64,000 bases of DNA from Leisingera sp. ANG1 (GCF_000203975.2 NZ_AFCF02000009.1:431552-495551), one strand, 5' to 3'; counted from the stretch's first letter, positions 24,605 through 34,381 are shown. A program made the numbers and translations. The notes: a model not told the origin generated them from the sequence alone.

Positions 24605-25771
24605 TCAGATCACCGGCAGTTCCGGGGCGGCGCGCTCTGTCAGCAGCTCTGCGCCACTGGCCCGCACCACGATGTTTTCTTCGTGCACCATGATGCGGCC
24701 TGCGCCATAGCCCAGCGAGGGCTCCAGCGTCAGCACCATGTTTTCCTCAAGCACCGTCTCGTCAAAGGCCGCGTGCGAGGGCCATTCGGTCAGCTGCATG
24801 CCCAGCCCGTGGCCAAGCCGCCCAACGTCACCCCCCTGATCGTCCATTTCCGCAATCACCGACTGCATCGCCTGGAACAGGTCACGGCAGGTGGCACCGG
24901 GTTTGGCGGCGGCAATGCCGGCCTCTGTCGCGCGCCACAGCACATCATGGGCGCGGCGCGACAGGTCGTCGGCACGGCCTATGGCAAAGTTGCGGTCGAA
25001 GTCGCAGAAGTACCCGTCCCAGGTCGATCCGGTGTCCAGCATCACGATGTCGCCCGCCTGCAGCGGCCGCCCGGTCGGCGGCGAGATCACGTCGCTGTAA
25101 CCGCCCTGATCTGCTCCGCCAACCAGATAGGGCACGTCGTCTGCCCCCTGCGCCAGCGCCTCGCGCCGGAAGGCGCGGAACAAATCCTCAAACGGCAGGC
25201 CCTCATGGGCAATCTGCGGCACCTGCGCAAAGGTGCGCGAGCCAATGCCGCAGATGTGGCGCAGCTTTTCGATCTCGGCGGCGGATTTCACCATCCGCAG
25301 GCCACGCACCAGCGGGGTGGCATCGGCCACCTTCAGCCCCGGTAACCCCGCCATCAGGCGTTCGTAATCGCCGAGCGGCATTCTGAGCGAAGTCTCGTGC
25401 CCTTTCATCAGGCCGATAGAACCGCCGCGTCCGGCAATGGGCGACAGCAGTTCGGTCAGCAGGCTGATGCCGTCATCCTGCGGTGCAGGTGCGCTCCAGG
25501 TGCGGATGTCCTTGATCCAGGTGCGGCGCATCAGGTCGGCGCCGATCTCCGGAATGATGGCAATGGGTTTGCCTGCAGGCGGTACAAACAGGAACCAGGG
25601 CCGGGTCGGGCTTTGCCAGAACAGCGTGTGGAAGCCGCTGAAATAGCGCACCTCCGGCTCGGTCAGCAGCAGCAGCCCGTCCAGCCCCTGCGCCGCCATC
25701 AGCGCCTGGGCCTTTTCCGTGCGGGCGGCAAATTCAGACTCCGGAAAACCGCGAGCGGGAGCCTTGGACAT
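24605..25771 (-). CDS. M24 family (Xaa-Pro aminopeptidase-like) hydrolase
   Basis: A 388-residue pita-bread-fold enzyme with a creatinase-like N-terminal domain (1–150) and a C-terminal M24 domain. Metal ligands are visible in Asp-Thr-Gly-Ser…Asp-Phe-Asp, Leu-Gly-His-Gly-Leu-Gly, Leu-Glu-Pro-Ser and Val-His-Glu-Glu-Asn. Two ATGs lie six bases apart; AAAGGAA abuts the first, so the second (25771) has the better spacing. Family members include dipeptidases, creatinase and ectoine hydrolase. The neighbour racemase-like and M20 genes suggest a small catabolic operon. Confidence 0.82.
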   Translation of the reverse strand: MSKAPARGFPESEFAARTEKAQALMAAQGLDGLLLLTEPEVRYFSGFHTLFWQSPTRPWFLFVPPAGKPIAIIPEIGADLMRRTWIKDIRTWSAPAPQDDGISLLTELLSPIAGRGGSIGLMKGHETSLRMPLGDYERLMAGLPGLKVADATPLVRGLRMVKSAAEIEKLRHICGIGSRTFAQVPQIAHEGLPFEDLFRAFRREALAQGADDVPYLVGGADQGGYSDVISPPTGRPLQAGDIVMLDTGSTWDGYFCDFDRNFAIGRADDLSRRAHDVLWRATEAGIAAAKPGATCRDLFQAMQSVIAEMDDQGGDVGRLGHGLGMQLTEWPSHAAFDETVLEENMVLTLEPSLGYGAGRIMVHEENIVVRASGAELLTERAAPELPVI

Positions 25772-25904
25772 GGTCATTTCCTTTCATGATCGCGGCAATG
25801 GCCGCCGGGCTGGAGACTGTTCCGGAACCAGGCGGCTGTGCTGGGGCGCCTTTGGGCCGCCCCATGGTTATTCTCATCTGCGGCAGCAGGCTCGTCAAAC
25901 GAGG

Positions 25905-27050
25905 TCAGCCGTTTACGGAAGGCAGCCGGTCACGCACCAGCTGCACCCAGTATTCCGCGCCGATGGGCAGCAAAGCATCGTTGAAATCATAATCCGCCGA
26001 ATGCAGCGGCTGGCCGTGCGGCCCCTCTTCTCCGTTGCCCAAAAGCAGGAAGCAGCCCGGCACGGCGGCTGTGAAATGGGCAAAATCCTCGGAGAAGCTC
26101 ATCGGCGGGCGGTTGCGGATCACCTCGCAGCCTGCGGCTTCACCTGCGCGGCAGGCGGCCTCAGCAGGTTCTGCCGCGTTGATGGTCTCGACAAATTCGG
26201 TGTTGAAGCTCACCTCTGCTTCCACCCCGTGAGTGGCGGCGACACCGGCGGCGATCTGGCGCATGAAGCGCTCCACCGCCTCGCGGTCTTCGGGTACCCG
26301 GGCGCGCACGTCGCCCTTGAGCACCGCATGGCCCGGCAGCACGTTGCGCTGGCCGTCGGTCAGGAATTCGGTCACTGACACCACCGCGCCGGAGCCAGGT
26401 GCCAGCTTGCGCGCCACGATGGTTTGGAGCGCCAGCACCATTTCGGCGCCGACCGTGATAGCATCCACCCCCGCCTGCGGCATCGAGGCATGACCGCCCT
26501 GACCTTTGATCGAGATTTCAAACAAGCTTTCGCTGTTGCAGATCTGGCCGGGACGGGTCGAGACCTGCCCCACCGGGGCGCCGGGCAGATTGTGGATGGC
26601 ATAGACCTCTTCGATCGGAAACTGCTCCAGCACACCTTCGCCAATCATTGCCTGAGCGCCCAGGCCGTGTTCCTCGTTGGGCTGGAAAATGAACACAACG
26701 GTGCCGTCAAATCCCTGCTCTTGCGTCAGCCGTTCAGCAGCACCCAACAGCATCGTCATATGGCCGTCATGGCCGCAGGCGTGCATCTTGCCTGGCGTTT
26801 CCGAGACATAGTCGTGTGCGGAGGTTTCAGTGATCGGCAGCGCATCCATATCGGCGCGCAGCCCGATGGCGCGGTTGCCGGTACCTGCGCGCAACAGACC
26901 AACAACGCCTGCGCCCACATGCACTTCCAAACCGAGGCTGCGCAATTGCTCCGCCACCTTTGCCTTGGTGCGGTCCTCCTGAAAGCCAAGCTCCGGGTGC
27001 CGGTGGAAGTCCCGGCGCATTACGGTCAGTCGGTCTTGAAAGCTTGCCAT
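25905..27050 (-). CDS. M20 family amidohydrolase (hippurate hydrolase-like)
   Basis: A 381-residue M20D-type metallohydrolase that would cleave an N-acyl amino acid or similar amide. Zn ligands are in His-Ala-Cys-Gly-His-Asp-Gly-His, the Pro-Asn-Glu-Glu-His-Gly catalytic Glu pair and His in Pro-Leu-His-Ser near the C-terminus. A dimerisation domain separates the two halves of the catalytic domain (Gly-Gly-His-Ala-Ser-Met-Pro). The frame extends to 27107, but the ATG at 27050 follows GGAGAG at normal spacing. It lies 133 bases upstream of the M24 gene on the same strand. Confidence 0.88.
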   Translation of the reverse strand: MASFQDRLTVMRRDFHRHPELGFQEDRTKAKVAEQLRSLGLEVHVGAGVVGLLRAGTGNRAIGLRADMDALPITETSAHDYVSETPGKMHACGHDGHMTMLLGAAERLTQEQGFDGTVVFIFQPNEEHGLGAQAMIGEGVLEQFPIEEVYAIHNLPGAPVGQVSTRPGQICNSESLFEISIKGQGGHASMPQAGVDAITVGAEMVLALQTIVARKLAPGSGAVVSVTEFLTDGQRNVLPGHAVLKGDVRARVPEDREAVERFMRQIAAGVAATHGVEAEVSFNTEFVETINAAEPAEAACRAGEAAGCEVIRNRPPMSFSEDFAHFTAAVPGCFLLLGNGEEGPHGQPLHSADYDFNDALLPIGAEYWVQLVRDRLPSVNG

Positions 27051-27217
27051 CTGCACTCTCCAAGCTGTGTGCGGCGAAAATATGCGTCTGCACACGACTT
27101 GATGCATATTAATGCAGCTCTCAGGTGACGAAATTCATTCCCGTTCCGCCATTTCGCGGCGAAAAACGTATCCGGGACATCAGGGAAACCGCCAACCGGA
27201 GGAATCCCTTCAACGCA

Positions 27218-27751
27218 TCAGATCTCCTCCCCCTTCTCCAGCAATTCCTCGATCAGCTGCCGCTGAATACCCGGGCTGTCGCCGCCGCCAAACTGCAACG
27301 CCCCGCCGGTGTAAAGCGTTCCATAGGTGCGGGCGATGTTGACCGTCTGTCCCAGCGAGGAAATCAGCTGGTCTTTCTTGAGCGGAGACAGGGGGTGAAT
27401 GAAAACCGCCCACAGCTGTCCCTTGGCCACTGCATAACGCGCATCCAGCGCTGTGTCGAAGTTGGCCTGCATCATCCGCATCAGTTCCTCTGCCGTCAGC
27501 CCATCGGAGGGGCGCAGGGGCACCATCGCGCGCATCCGGTCCGCCGCCGGATCGGTGACCACCAGCATCGGCACGCCGGAAATACTCAGCTGAAACCCGC
27601 GCCCGACGGGCTGCGCCTGGTCATCCAGCGCAAATAGTATCCGCCCCAGCCGCTCATAGGTCATTGGCGGTTCCGGCGCGTCCTTCGCTTCCTGCGCAAA
27701 CGCGGGTGCGGCCAGCACAGATGCCATCAAAATTGCCCGCAGCCAGATCAT
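27218..27751 (-). CDS. Exported protein of unknown function
   Basis: A 177-residue protein with a clear signal peptide (Met-Ile-Trp-Leu-Arg then a hydrophobic core ending Ala-Phe-Ala-Gln at about 20). The mature part is acidic and mixed alpha/beta in appearance, and ends in Glu-Leu-Leu-Glu-Lys-Gly-Glu-Glu-Ile. AGGAGGTGA precedes the ATG at 27751, so the start is well supported; the longer frame is not. I do not recognise the family. It lies downstream of cmk on the same strand, where rpsA often sits in related bacteria. Confidence 0.75.
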   Translation of the reverse strand: MIWLRAILMASVLAAPAFAQEAKDAPEPPMTYERLGRILFALDDQAQPVGRGFQLSISGVPMLVVTDPAADRMRAMVPLRPSDGLTAEELMRMMQANFDTALDARYAVAKGQLWAVFIHPLSPLKKDQLISSLGQTVNIARTYGTLYTGGALQFGGGDSPGIQRQLIEELLEKGEEI

Positions 27752-27848
27752 GCCGTCACCTCCTGATTGATGCGCCTTGCCACAGGCTACTGTGCGCTGG
27801 CGCAAGGCACCATGCACAGATCAGTGAGTAACAGCGGATGATGGCTGG

Positions 27849-28472
27849 TCAGCCGGCAGTTTCGCGGAGGGCGTCAATCACCGTCATCGCCTTGGCCAGG
27901 GCTTCCTCGATGCTCAGGTCGCTGGTGTCGATCAGAATGGCATCCGCTGCCGGGCGCAGCGGTGCTTCGGCGCGGTTCATGTCGCGGTCGTCCCGGGCCT
28001 TCACGTCGCCCAGCACTTCCTCCAGTGTCGTCACCTTGCCTGCCGCGGCCAGTTCCAGGAAACGGCGCCGGGCGCGTACCTCGGCGCTGGCAGTGACAAA
28101 GAACTTTACCTGTGCATAGGGGCAGATCACGGTGCCGATGTCGCGCCCGTCCAGCACTGCGCCGCCCGCGCGGCGGGCAAAGGCGCGCTGGAAGTCGACC
28201 AGAGCGGCGCGCACCTCGGCAATCACCGCGACCTTGGACGCCGCCTGCGCAACCTCCGGCCCGCGCAGGTCGTCACGCGCCAGATCCTCAGGTGTCAAGT
28301 TCTGCGCGGCTTCCACCGGGGCCGCACCATCCAGCATCTTGGCTCCGACGGCCCGGTACAGAAGACCGGTGTCCAGATGACCAAACCCGTAATGCGCGGC
28401 CAGGGCCTTGGACAGCGTGCCCTTGCCCGCAGCAGCAGGGCCGTCGACGGCTATGGTGAAACTTTCGCTCAT
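27849..28472 (-). CDS. cmk: Cytidylate kinase
   Basis: A 207-residue kinase converting CMP and dCMP to diphosphates with ATP. The P-loop Gly-Pro-Ala-Ala-Ala-Gly-Lys-Gly-Thr is at residues 11–19, followed by the Leu-Asp-Thr-Gly motif and Asp-Gly-Arg-Asp-Ile-Gly-Thr (about 108), all typical of Cmk. The start codon overlaps the aroA stop by four bases, the classical aroA–cmk coupling. Confidence 0.95.
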   Translation of the reverse strand: MSESFTIAVDGPAAAGKGTLSKALAAHYGFGHLDTGLLYRAVGAKMLDGAAPVEAAQNLTPEDLARDDLRGPEVAQAASKVAVIAEVRAALVDFQRAFARRAGGAVLDGRDIGTVICPYAQVKFFVTASAEVRARRRFLELAAAGKVTTLEEVLGDVKARDDRDMNRAEAPLRPAADAILIDTSDLSIEEALAKAMTVIDALRETAG

Positions 28473-29815
28473 GTGCGCTCCAGCTTGGCACCCAATCCGC
28501 CCATCAGGCTTTCAAAGATCGGGAAGGACGTTGCGATCGGGCTGCCGTCGTCGACGGAAACAGCGTTTTGCGCACCCATGCCCATTACCATGAAGGACAT
28601 GGCGATCCGGTGGTCGAGGAAGCTTTCGCAGGTGCCGCCGCCCGGCACGCCGTCCGGCCCAAGGCCGGTAACCTCCCACCAGTCATCGCCTTCGTCGACA
28701 GTGATACCATTGGCGCGCAGGCCCTTTGCCATCGCGTCGATGCGGTCGCTTTCCTTGACGCGCAGTTCCTTGACGCCCGCCATCATGGTCTTGCCTTCCG
28801 CGAAGGAGGCAACCACCGACAGCACCGGGTATTCGTCGATCATCGAGGCGGCGCGCTCCGGCGGCACTTCGATGCCTTTCATGTTAGGCGAGTATTTTGC
28901 GCGCAGATCGGCCACCGGCTCGCCGCCCTCCTCGCGCATGTTCTCGAACGTCAGGTCCGCGCCCATGTCCTGCAGGGTGTAATAGAGGCCCGCGCGGGTC
29001 GGGTTGAGACCGATGTTTGGCACCAGCACATCAGAGCCGGGGGTGATCAGCGCCGCACAGACAGGGAAAGCGGCGGAGGACGGGTCACGCGGCACAGCAA
29101 TGACCTGCGGTTTCAGCTCCGGGCGGCCGGTCAGGGTGATGACGCGGCCCTCATCTGTTTCTTCGGTGGTGATCTCTGCGCCGAAACCAGCCAGCATCCG
29201 TTCGGTGTGGTCGCGGGTGGCTTCCTTCTCGATCACCACGGTCTTGCCGGGCGCGTTGAGGCCGGCAAAGAGCACCGCCGATTTCACCTGCGCCGATGGT
29301 ACCGGGACCTCGTAACGCACCGGCATCGGGTCCGCGGCGCCAACGATGGTCATCGGCAGACGGCCGCCGGAGCGGCCAACGGATTGGGTTCCGAACAGCG
29401 CCAGAGGGTCGGTCACGCGCGCCATCGGGCGCTTGTTCAAGGACGCGTCGCCGGTGAAAGTCGCGGTGATCGGGGAGGTTGCCATCACCCCCATGATCAG
29501 CCGCACCCCGGTGCCGGAGTTGCCGCAGTCGATCACGTTTTCCGGTTCCGCAAAACCGCCGACGCCGACACCGAACACCGACCAGTTGCCGCCGCCGTGG
29601 TTCAACACCTCTGCGCCAAAAGCCTGCATCGCCTTGGCGGTGTCCAGCACATCCTCGCCTTCCAGCAGGCCAGAGATCTTGGTTTCGCCCACCGACAGCG
29701 CGCCAAGGATCAGCGAGCGGTGCGAGATCGACTTGTCGCCGGGCACCTCTGCCACGCCCTTGAGCGGGTCAGCACGGTGGGAGGTCATCGGGATGGGCGT
29801 GCCGTGTCCGGACAT
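28469..29815 (-). CDS. aroA: 3-phosphoshikimate 1-carboxyvinyltransferase (EPSP synthase), class II-like
   Basis: A 448-residue shikimate-pathway enzyme joining phosphoenolpyruvate to shikimate 3-phosphate. It shows Pro-Gly-Asp-Lys-Ser-Ile-Ser-His-Arg near the N-terminus, Asn-Ser-Gly-Thr-Gly-Val-Arg-Leu, Lys-Arg-Pro-Met-x-Arg-Val, Glu-Leu-Arg-Val-Lys-Glu-Ser-Asp-Arg and Asp-His-Arg-Ile-Ala-Met-Ser. The Lys-Arg-Pro-Met form and Arg-Asp-Pro-Ser-Ser resemble class II enzymes. The glycine in the Asn-Ser-Gly-Thr-Gly loop is not replaced by Ala. The start lies after trmB; cmk overlaps its end. Confidence 0.95.
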   Translation of the reverse strand: MSGHGTPIPMTSHRADPLKGVAEVPGDKSISHRSLILGALSVGETKISGLLEGEDVLDTAKAMQAFGAEVLNHGGGNWSVFGVGVGGFAEPENVIDCGNSGTGVRLIMGVMATSPITATFTGDASLNKRPMARVTDPLALFGTQSVGRSGGRLPMTIVGAADPMPVRYEVPVPSAQVKSAVLFAGLNAPGKTVVIEKEATRDHTERMLAGFGAEITTEETDEGRVITLTGRPELKPQVIAVPRDPSSAAFPVCAALITPGSDVLVPNIGLNPTRAGLYYTLQDMGADLTFENMREEGGEPVADLRAKYSPNMKGIEVPPERAASMIDEYPVLSVVASFAEGKTMMAGVKELRVKESDRIDAMAKGLRANGITVDEGDDWWEVTGLGPDGVPGGGTCESFLDHRIAMSFMVMGMGAQNAVSVDDGSPIATSFPIFESLMGGLGAKLERT

Positions 29816-29901
29816 GGGGCTTCCTTCGTCTGTCGGTCGTTCGTCTGTGCGTTTGCGCTATCGGTAACGGATTGGGTCTGGCCGGTCCAGCGTAATTGGC
29901 C

Positions 29902-30678
29902 TCAGCCCAGGCGGCGGAAGGTCAGGTAATGCGGGGTCCGCCCCTCTCGCAGGGCCTTCTGCTCGTACCGCGTGGAGATCCAGTCATCCCACGGCTTGCG
30001 CCAGTCGGTTGGGCCTTCGGCCAGCCATTCGAAACCTGCCTTTGGCACTTCCTCCAGGGTCTGGCGCACATAGTCCGGGATATCGGTTGCCACCCGGAAG
30101 ATCGCGCCCGGCTTCAGGCAGCGGGCCAGCGGCTCCAGATGCTCCTGCGTCACAAAGCGGCGGCGGTGGTGGCGCGCCTTGGGCCAGGGGTCAGGATAGA
30201 GCAGGAAGGCGCGGGAGACCGATGCCTTCGGCAGAACATCCATCAGATCGCGGGCGTCGCCCGGATGCACGGCGATGTTATCCGCGCCCGCGTTGCGGAT
30301 CTTGCCCAACAGCATCGCCACACCATTGATGAAGGGCTCCGCGCCGATGATGCCCGCATCCGGGTTGCCGACCGCCTGATGCACCAGATGCTCACCGCCG
30401 CCAAAGCCGACCTCCAGCCAGACGTCCTTGCCGCCGAACAGCGCCTCAAGGTTCAGTGGTTTGCGGTCCGGGTTTTCGTCCCAGCCAACCGCTCCGGGGC
30501 TAAGGCTGGCCAGGTCCTCGTCAAGGTAGCGCTTTTGGCTGTCCTTCAGCGTCTTGCCCTTAAAACGGCCATAGAAATTGCGCCAGGGCGCGCCGCTGGC
30601 GTGTTTATCGGCAGCGTTTTCAACTGCGGGCCGGGTTTCCTTGGACTGGTCGTCGCGGGGCTTCTGGTCGCCGGACAT
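29902..30678 (-). CDS. trmB: tRNA (guanine-N7-)-methyltransferase
   Basis: About 258 residues. Methylates G46 in the variable loop of tRNAs using S-adenosylmethionine. The SAM-binding motif Glu-Val-Gly-Phe-Gly-Gly-Gly-Glu-His and the TrmB signature Pro-Asp-Pro-Trp-Pro-Lys-x-x-His-His-Arg-Arg-Arg are present. The frame runs upstream to 30771 into the previous gene, but the ATG at 30678 with AGGAG upstream is the likely start, giving a charged, disordered N-terminal stretch of about 30 residues. Confidence 0.94.
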   Translation of the reverse strand: MSGDQKPRDDQSKETRPAVENAADKHASGAPWRNFYGRFKGKTLKDSQKRYLDEDLASLSPGAVGWDENPDRKPLNLEALFGGKDVWLEVGFGGGEHLVHQAVGNPDAGIIGAEPFINGVAMLLGKIRNAGADNIAVHPGDARDLMDVLPKASVSRAFLLYPDPWPKARHHRRRFVTQEHLEPLARCLKPGAIFRVATDIPDYVRQTLEEVPKAGFEWLAEGPTDWRKPWDDWISTRYEQKALREGRTPHYLTFRRLG

Positions 30679-30757
30679 GCGTCTGGGCTCCTGTTCGAGG
30701 CGTCTTTTGAAAGGCTGGCCGCCCCTGTGCCGCAAGCAGGCCCGCGGGTCAAGCCAT

Positions 30758-31414
30758 CTAGGGCTGCTCACCCGGCTTCAATTCGCGCAGCACCCCTGCC
30801 GCGATCAGCCGCAGGCGGCTGGGGTACCATTCCCCGTCCGGATCCGTGCGCAGCGTTTCGATGGCAAAACCCGGATCGACCCCGCGTGCCACCATATAGC
30901 TCAGGTGCTCGTAAACTTCGCTCTGGGTGTCCTCGTAGATCCAGGAACCGAACTCAAACGGTGTTGCCCAGCGGCGGCGCTTGCGTTCGCTTCGGTAGTA
31001 TTTGTGCACGGCCTCGGAGGGCCAGTTGCGCTGGTGGAAGCCAATGCTGGAGCCGATTGTCATCCGCCGCCGCTCGCCCGCGAGAAACACGTCGACACAG
31101 GCGCTGATGCAGGTACCGTCAACCAGTGTGTCCAGCCCGTATTCCAGCACCAGCCCGGCGATTTCCTCTCCGGCATAGACGCTGCCGCCGACGCTGTTGA
31201 GCTGCAGCTCAGTAATCTCAGGGCTTTTCTTCAGAATGTTCCGCAGGTGCGAAACGTCCTCTTCGGTGATTTCCGCCAGCTCGCCTGTCACCTCTGTTTC
31301 GGTGTCGTAGACCAGCGTCTTGCCTTGCAGGCTGAATTTCTGCGGCAGCACCTCCTTGGCGGCAACGGCGGGCGCCAGAAACAGGCAGATCGTTAGAGGA
31401 ATTAAGCGCAGCAT
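30758..31414 (-). CDS. Exported ClpP/crotonase-fold protein (COG3904-like)
   Basis: A 218-residue protein with a signal peptide (about 1–18) followed by a ClpP-like core: Leu-Asn-Ser-Val-Gly-Gly-Ser-Val-Tyr-Ala-Gly, then Gly-Thr-Cys-Ile-Ser-Ala-Cys with the putative nucleophile Ser between two cysteines, then Ile-Gly-Phe-His with the candidate His. This matches predicted periplasmic serine-protease-like proteins of unknown substrate. The ATG at 31414 is chosen because the signal peptide starts there. It is separated from metK by a strong terminator and ends 79 bases before trmB on the same strand. Confidence 0.75.
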   Translation of the reverse strand: MLRLIPLTICLFLAPAVAAKEVLPQKFSLQGKTLVYDTETEVTGELAEITEEDVSHLRNILKKSPEITELQLNSVGGSVYAGEEIAGLVLEYGLDTLVDGTCISACVDVFLAGERRRMTIGSSIGFHQRNWPSEAVHKYYRSERKRRRWATPFEFGSWIYEDTQSEVYEHLSYMVARGVDPGFAIETLRTDPDGEWYPSRLRLIAAGVLRELKPGEQP

Positions 31415-31536
31415 CGTGGCTCCGGCAGCTGAATGGTCCCTGCGCGGAACTATGGCGCAGGCTGCCGTTTCACTCCACCCCGAACACAAGTGGTGAAGAC
31501 GAAGCCTAAGGATTCGGGCGAGCGTGCCCGCAAAAG

Positions 31537-31568
31537 AAAGGAGCGGGCACCGGGACCCGCTCCTTTTT
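31537..31568. terminator. Bidirectional terminator after metK
   Basis: An 11-bp perfect stem AAAGGAGCGGG/CCCGCTCCTTT with an eight-base loop. T-runs lie on both sides (TTTTT on plus, TTTCTTTT on minus). It closes metK on the minus strand. Confidence 0.88.
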
Positions 31569-31583
31569 AGGCAATTTCCAGCT

Positions 31584-32765
31584 TCAGACGGCTCTCTTCA
31601 GCGCCTCGGCCAGATCGGTTCGTTCCCAGCTGAACCCCCCGTCTGCTTCCGGCTCGCGGCCAAAGTGACCATAGGCCGCCGTGCGCTGATAGATCGGTTT
31701 GTTCAGCCCCAGGTGCGAGCGGATGCCGCGCGGTGTCAGATCCATGACCTGGTCGATCGCCCGTTCGATCGCCGCCGGGTCGACCTCTCCGGTGCCGTGG
31801 GTCTCAGCATAGATCGACAGGGGCTTGGACACACCAATCGCATATGACAGCTGGATGGTGCATTTCTCTGCCATGCCCGCGGCTACCACGTTCTTGGCCA
31901 GGTAGCGCGCCGCATAAGCCGCAGAGCGGTCCACCTTAGTTGGATCTTTGCCAGAAAACGCACCGCCGCCATGCGGGGCTGCGCCGCCATAAGTGTCGAC
32001 GATGATCTTGCGGCCGGTCAGACCTGCGTCGCCATCCGGGCCGCCGATCACGAATTTGCCGGTCGGGTTCACATGCCACTGGGTGGCACTGGTCAGCCAG
32101 CCCTCGGGCAGGGTTTCGCGGATGTAAGGTTCGACAATGGCGCGGATGTCATTCGAGGTCAGCGATTCATCGAGATGCTGAGTCGACAGCACCAGAGAGC
32201 TGATGCCCACCGGCTTGCCGCCTTCATAGACCACCGACAGCTGCGATTTGGCATCCGGACCCAGGGCCGGTTCGGTGCCGTTCTTGCGCACTTCCGCCAG
32301 GCGGCGCAGAATCGCGTGGCTGAACTGGATCGGCGCCGGCATCAGCGCGTCGGTCTCATTGGTGGCAAAGCCGAACATGATGCCCTGGTCGCCAGCACCT
32401 TCGTCCTTGTCCCCGGAAGCGTCCACGCCCTGCGCGATATGGGCGGATTGTTCGTGCAGCAGGTTAGTCACTTCCACTGTCTCGTGGTGGAACTTGTCCT
32501 GCTCGTAGCCGATGTCCTTGATGCAGGCGCGGGCGATTTCGTCAATCCGGCCCATGTAATCGTGCAGCTTGTCCTGATCGGACAGGCCCACCTCGCCCCC
32601 GATAACCACACGGTTGGTGGTGGCAAAGGTCTCAGCCGCGACACGCGCTTCGGGCTCCTCCGCCAGGAATGCGTCCAGAACAGCATCGGAAATGCGGTCA
32701 CAGACCTTGTCCGGGTGGCCTTCGGAAACCGATTCCGAAGTGAAAGTGTAGTTCGTACGGGTCAT
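31584..32765 (-). CDS. metK: S-adenosylmethionine synthetase
   Basis: A 393-residue enzyme making S-adenosylmethionine from ATP and methionine. Family signatures seen: Ser-Glu-Gly-His-Pro-Asp-Lys near the N-terminus, [10 protein letters not shown] (about 125) and Gly-Gly-Gly-Ala-Phe-Ser-Gly-Lys-Asp (about 270). The ATG at 32765 lies eight bases after a GGAG that is part of the SAM/SAH riboswitch, so translation is probably shut off when SAM is abundant. It is downstream of lnt in the usual order but with its own leader. Confidence 0.97.
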   Translation of the reverse strand: MTRTNYTFTSESVSEGHPDKVCDRISDAVLDAFLAEEPEARVAAETFATTNRVVIGGEVGLSDQDKLHDYMGRIDEIARACIKDIGYEQDKFHHETVEVTNLLHEQSAHIAQGVDASGDKDEGAGDQGIMFGFATNETDALMPAPIQFSHAILRRLAEVRKNGTEPALGPDAKSQLSVVYEGGKPVGISSLVLSTQHLDESLTSNDIRAIVEPYIRETLPEGWLTSATQWHVNPTGKFVIGGPDGDAGLTGRKIIVDTYGGAAPHGGGAFSGKDPTKVDRSAAYAARYLAKNVVAAGMAEKCTIQLSYAIGVSKPLSIYAETHGTGEVDPAAIERAIDQVMDLTPRGIRSHLGLNKPIYQRTAAYGHFGREPEADGGFSWERTDLAEALKRAV

Positions 32766-32771
32766 GAAAAG

Positions 32772-32814
32772 TGCTCCATTGGTTTAGCCTTGCCACGCCA
32801 GGAAGCCGTTGTGA
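32772..32814 (-). promoter_or_regulatory. SAM/SAH riboswitch (metK leader)
   Basis: On the minus strand the leader reads TCACAACGGCTTCC near its 5' side, GCGTGGC in the middle and CCAATGGAGCA at the 3' end. This is the compact SAM/SAH (metK-Rhodobacterales) class, a pseudoknot of about 43 bases. The 3' GGAGC can pair with the GCTTCC segment; it is also the metK ribosome-binding site, so ligand binding would hide it. The class match is by recognition of the sequence. Confidence 0.85.
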
Positions 32815-32881
32815 CAGGTATCAAGCCGCATTACGCGGCTCATCCGCGCAGGTCAATCTATATTCCGGTAGAGTTAAGCAG

Positions 32882-34381
32882 CTATGACCGCGGCGCAAGA
32901 GCGCGGGAGAAAAAGAATACTCCGCCCGCAATGAACATACACAGCAGGAATACAGGCCAATCACCGGTGCGGCTGTAGAGGGTCGGTGGCAGCGGCATAG
33001 GCAGGGCTGCGTCAATGTAGCCAGCCTGGCCCAGCGGCAACTGATCCAGAAGCTGCCCGTCAGGTGCAATCATTGCTGAAACGCCCGTATTGGCAGCCCG
33101 GATCATCGGCAGCCCCTGTTCCAGTGCCCGCATTCGCGCCTGCACCAGGTGCTGATAAGGGCCGGAACGGGTGCCGAACCAAGCATCATTGGTGATCTGC
33201 ACCAGCATGTCGGGACGGGCCGCGGCGGCGTTCACATCCTGCGGGAAAACAGCCTCATAGCAGATCAGCGGCAATGCGCTGCCGATGGGCAATTCCATCA
33301 GCCTTACCCCCGGACCGGCGGCATATCCGGCCCCGGCCTGGGAAGCGAAACCGTGGATTCCGAACCGGGCCATGAAGTCGCCAAACGGCACATATTCCCC
33401 GAAAGGCACCAGATGCGCTTTGTCGTAGGTTGCGGCTGGCAGACCATCTGCATCCAGCAGCACCGCTGAGTTGTAGTAGGCGCCGCCATCCTCCCGCTGG
33501 ATGCCCAGCAGAACCGGCACACCGCCGGCGCCTTCTGTGATGACCTGCAGAGTATCTTCGGCATAGTTCAGCAGTTGCGGCACCGCGGTTTCCGGCCAGA
33601 CGATCAGGTCAGGCCGCGGGTCCTCTGAAGAGAACGCCAGCGCGCGGCGAACAAACTCCCACCTGTGGTCCGGGTGCCATTTCTGATCCTGAGGCGCATT
33701 GGGCTGGACGATCCTTACTGTCTTTTCAGACGGCCCAGCCAGGTCCGGCGCAGGCACGGCCAGGACTATAGCTGCAGCCAGAACCGGCGACAGAATGCCG
33801 GCAGCAGGACTTTTCCGCAGCAGGGCAAGCGGCAGGAATGCAACCAGCGTCAGCAGCGCCAGCCCCTGCGGCCCGATCCACGGCAGCAGATTTGCAGCAG
33901 GTGTATCTATCCAGAACTGGCCGAAGGCGGCCCAGGGAAACCCAGTGAGCAGATAAGCGCGGGCAAATTCCGCAAGCGACCACAGGGCCACCAGCATCAC
34001 AAGTCGCGCGGCGCCATGGCTGAGACGGGCTGCGAGACCGAACGCCGCGCCCCAGAACAGGGCCAAGCCAGCAGCAAGAAAAACAAGCGCAAAGGGCGCC
34101 ATCCAGGCGTGACGTTCAGGGTCGATCTGAAACGGCTCAAGGATCCAGGACAGCCCAAAGGCAAAGTAGCCCAGGCCGAACAGCCATCCCGCCAGAGCCG
34201 CAGCACGGGCAGAGGCTGCCTGCAGCACCAGCCAGCCAGCCGCAGCCAGCGCAACCGGCAGCCCGATCAGCATGTGCCAGGGTGCCAGCGCCAGCGACAG
34301 CAGCGCACCGCTGCCAAGGGCCAGCCCCGCCGGGGCCAGCCGGAGCCGGCGTGCAGCCTGCCGCAGCCCGAGTGACATCAT
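32882..34381 (-). CDS. lnt: Apolipoprotein N-acyltransferase
   Basis: A 499-residue inner-membrane enzyme adding the third acyl chain to lipoproteins. The N-terminal part (1–200) has about six to seven membrane segments; the periplasmic nitrilase-like domain follows with Trp-Pro-Glu-Thr-Ala-Val-Pro (Glu), Lys-Ala-His-Leu-Val-Pro-Phe-Gly-Glu-Tyr-Val-Pro (Lys) and Leu-Ile-Cys-Tyr-Glu (Cys), the full catalytic triad; a last membrane helix is near the C-terminus. The start overlaps the stop of the corC-like gene by four bases. Confidence 0.95.
   Translation of the reverse strand: MMSLGLRQAARRLRLAPAGLALGSGALLSLALAPWHMLIGLPVALAAAGWLVLQAASARAAALAGWLFGLGYFAFGLSWILEPFQIDPERHAWMAPFALVFLAAGLALFWGAAFGLAARLSHGAARLVMLVALWSLAEFARAYLLTGFPWAAFGQFWIDTPAANLLPWIGPQGLALLTLVAFLPLALLRKSPAAGILSPVLAAAIVLAVPAPDLAGPSEKTVRIVQPNAPQDQKWHPDHRWEFVRRALAFSSEDPRPDLIVWPETAVPQLLNYAEDTLQVITEGAGGVPVLLGIQREDGGAYYNSAVLLDADGLPAATYDKAHLVPFGEYVPFGDFMARFGIHGFASQAGAGYAAGPGVRLMELPIGSALPLICYEAVFPQDVNAAAARPDMLVQITNDAWFGTRSGPYQHLVQARMRALEQGLPMIRAANTGVSAMIAPDGQLLDQLPLGQAGYIDAALPMPLPPTLYSRTGDWPVFLLCMFIAGGVFFFSRALAPRS

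Noticed and set aside
23836-27050. Ectoine-degradation operon (eutA/doeA-like)
   Set aside because: The racemase-like and M24 genes recall that pathway, but the M20 gene is not the expected deacetylase type, and the transporter, EutB/EutC and AsnC-type regulator are missing.
28469-29815. Glyphosate-insensitive EPSP synthase because of class II resemblance
   Set aside because: The key loop keeps glycine (Asn-Ser-Gly-Thr-Gly), unlike the Ala form of the insensitive enzyme; no conclusion possible from sequence.
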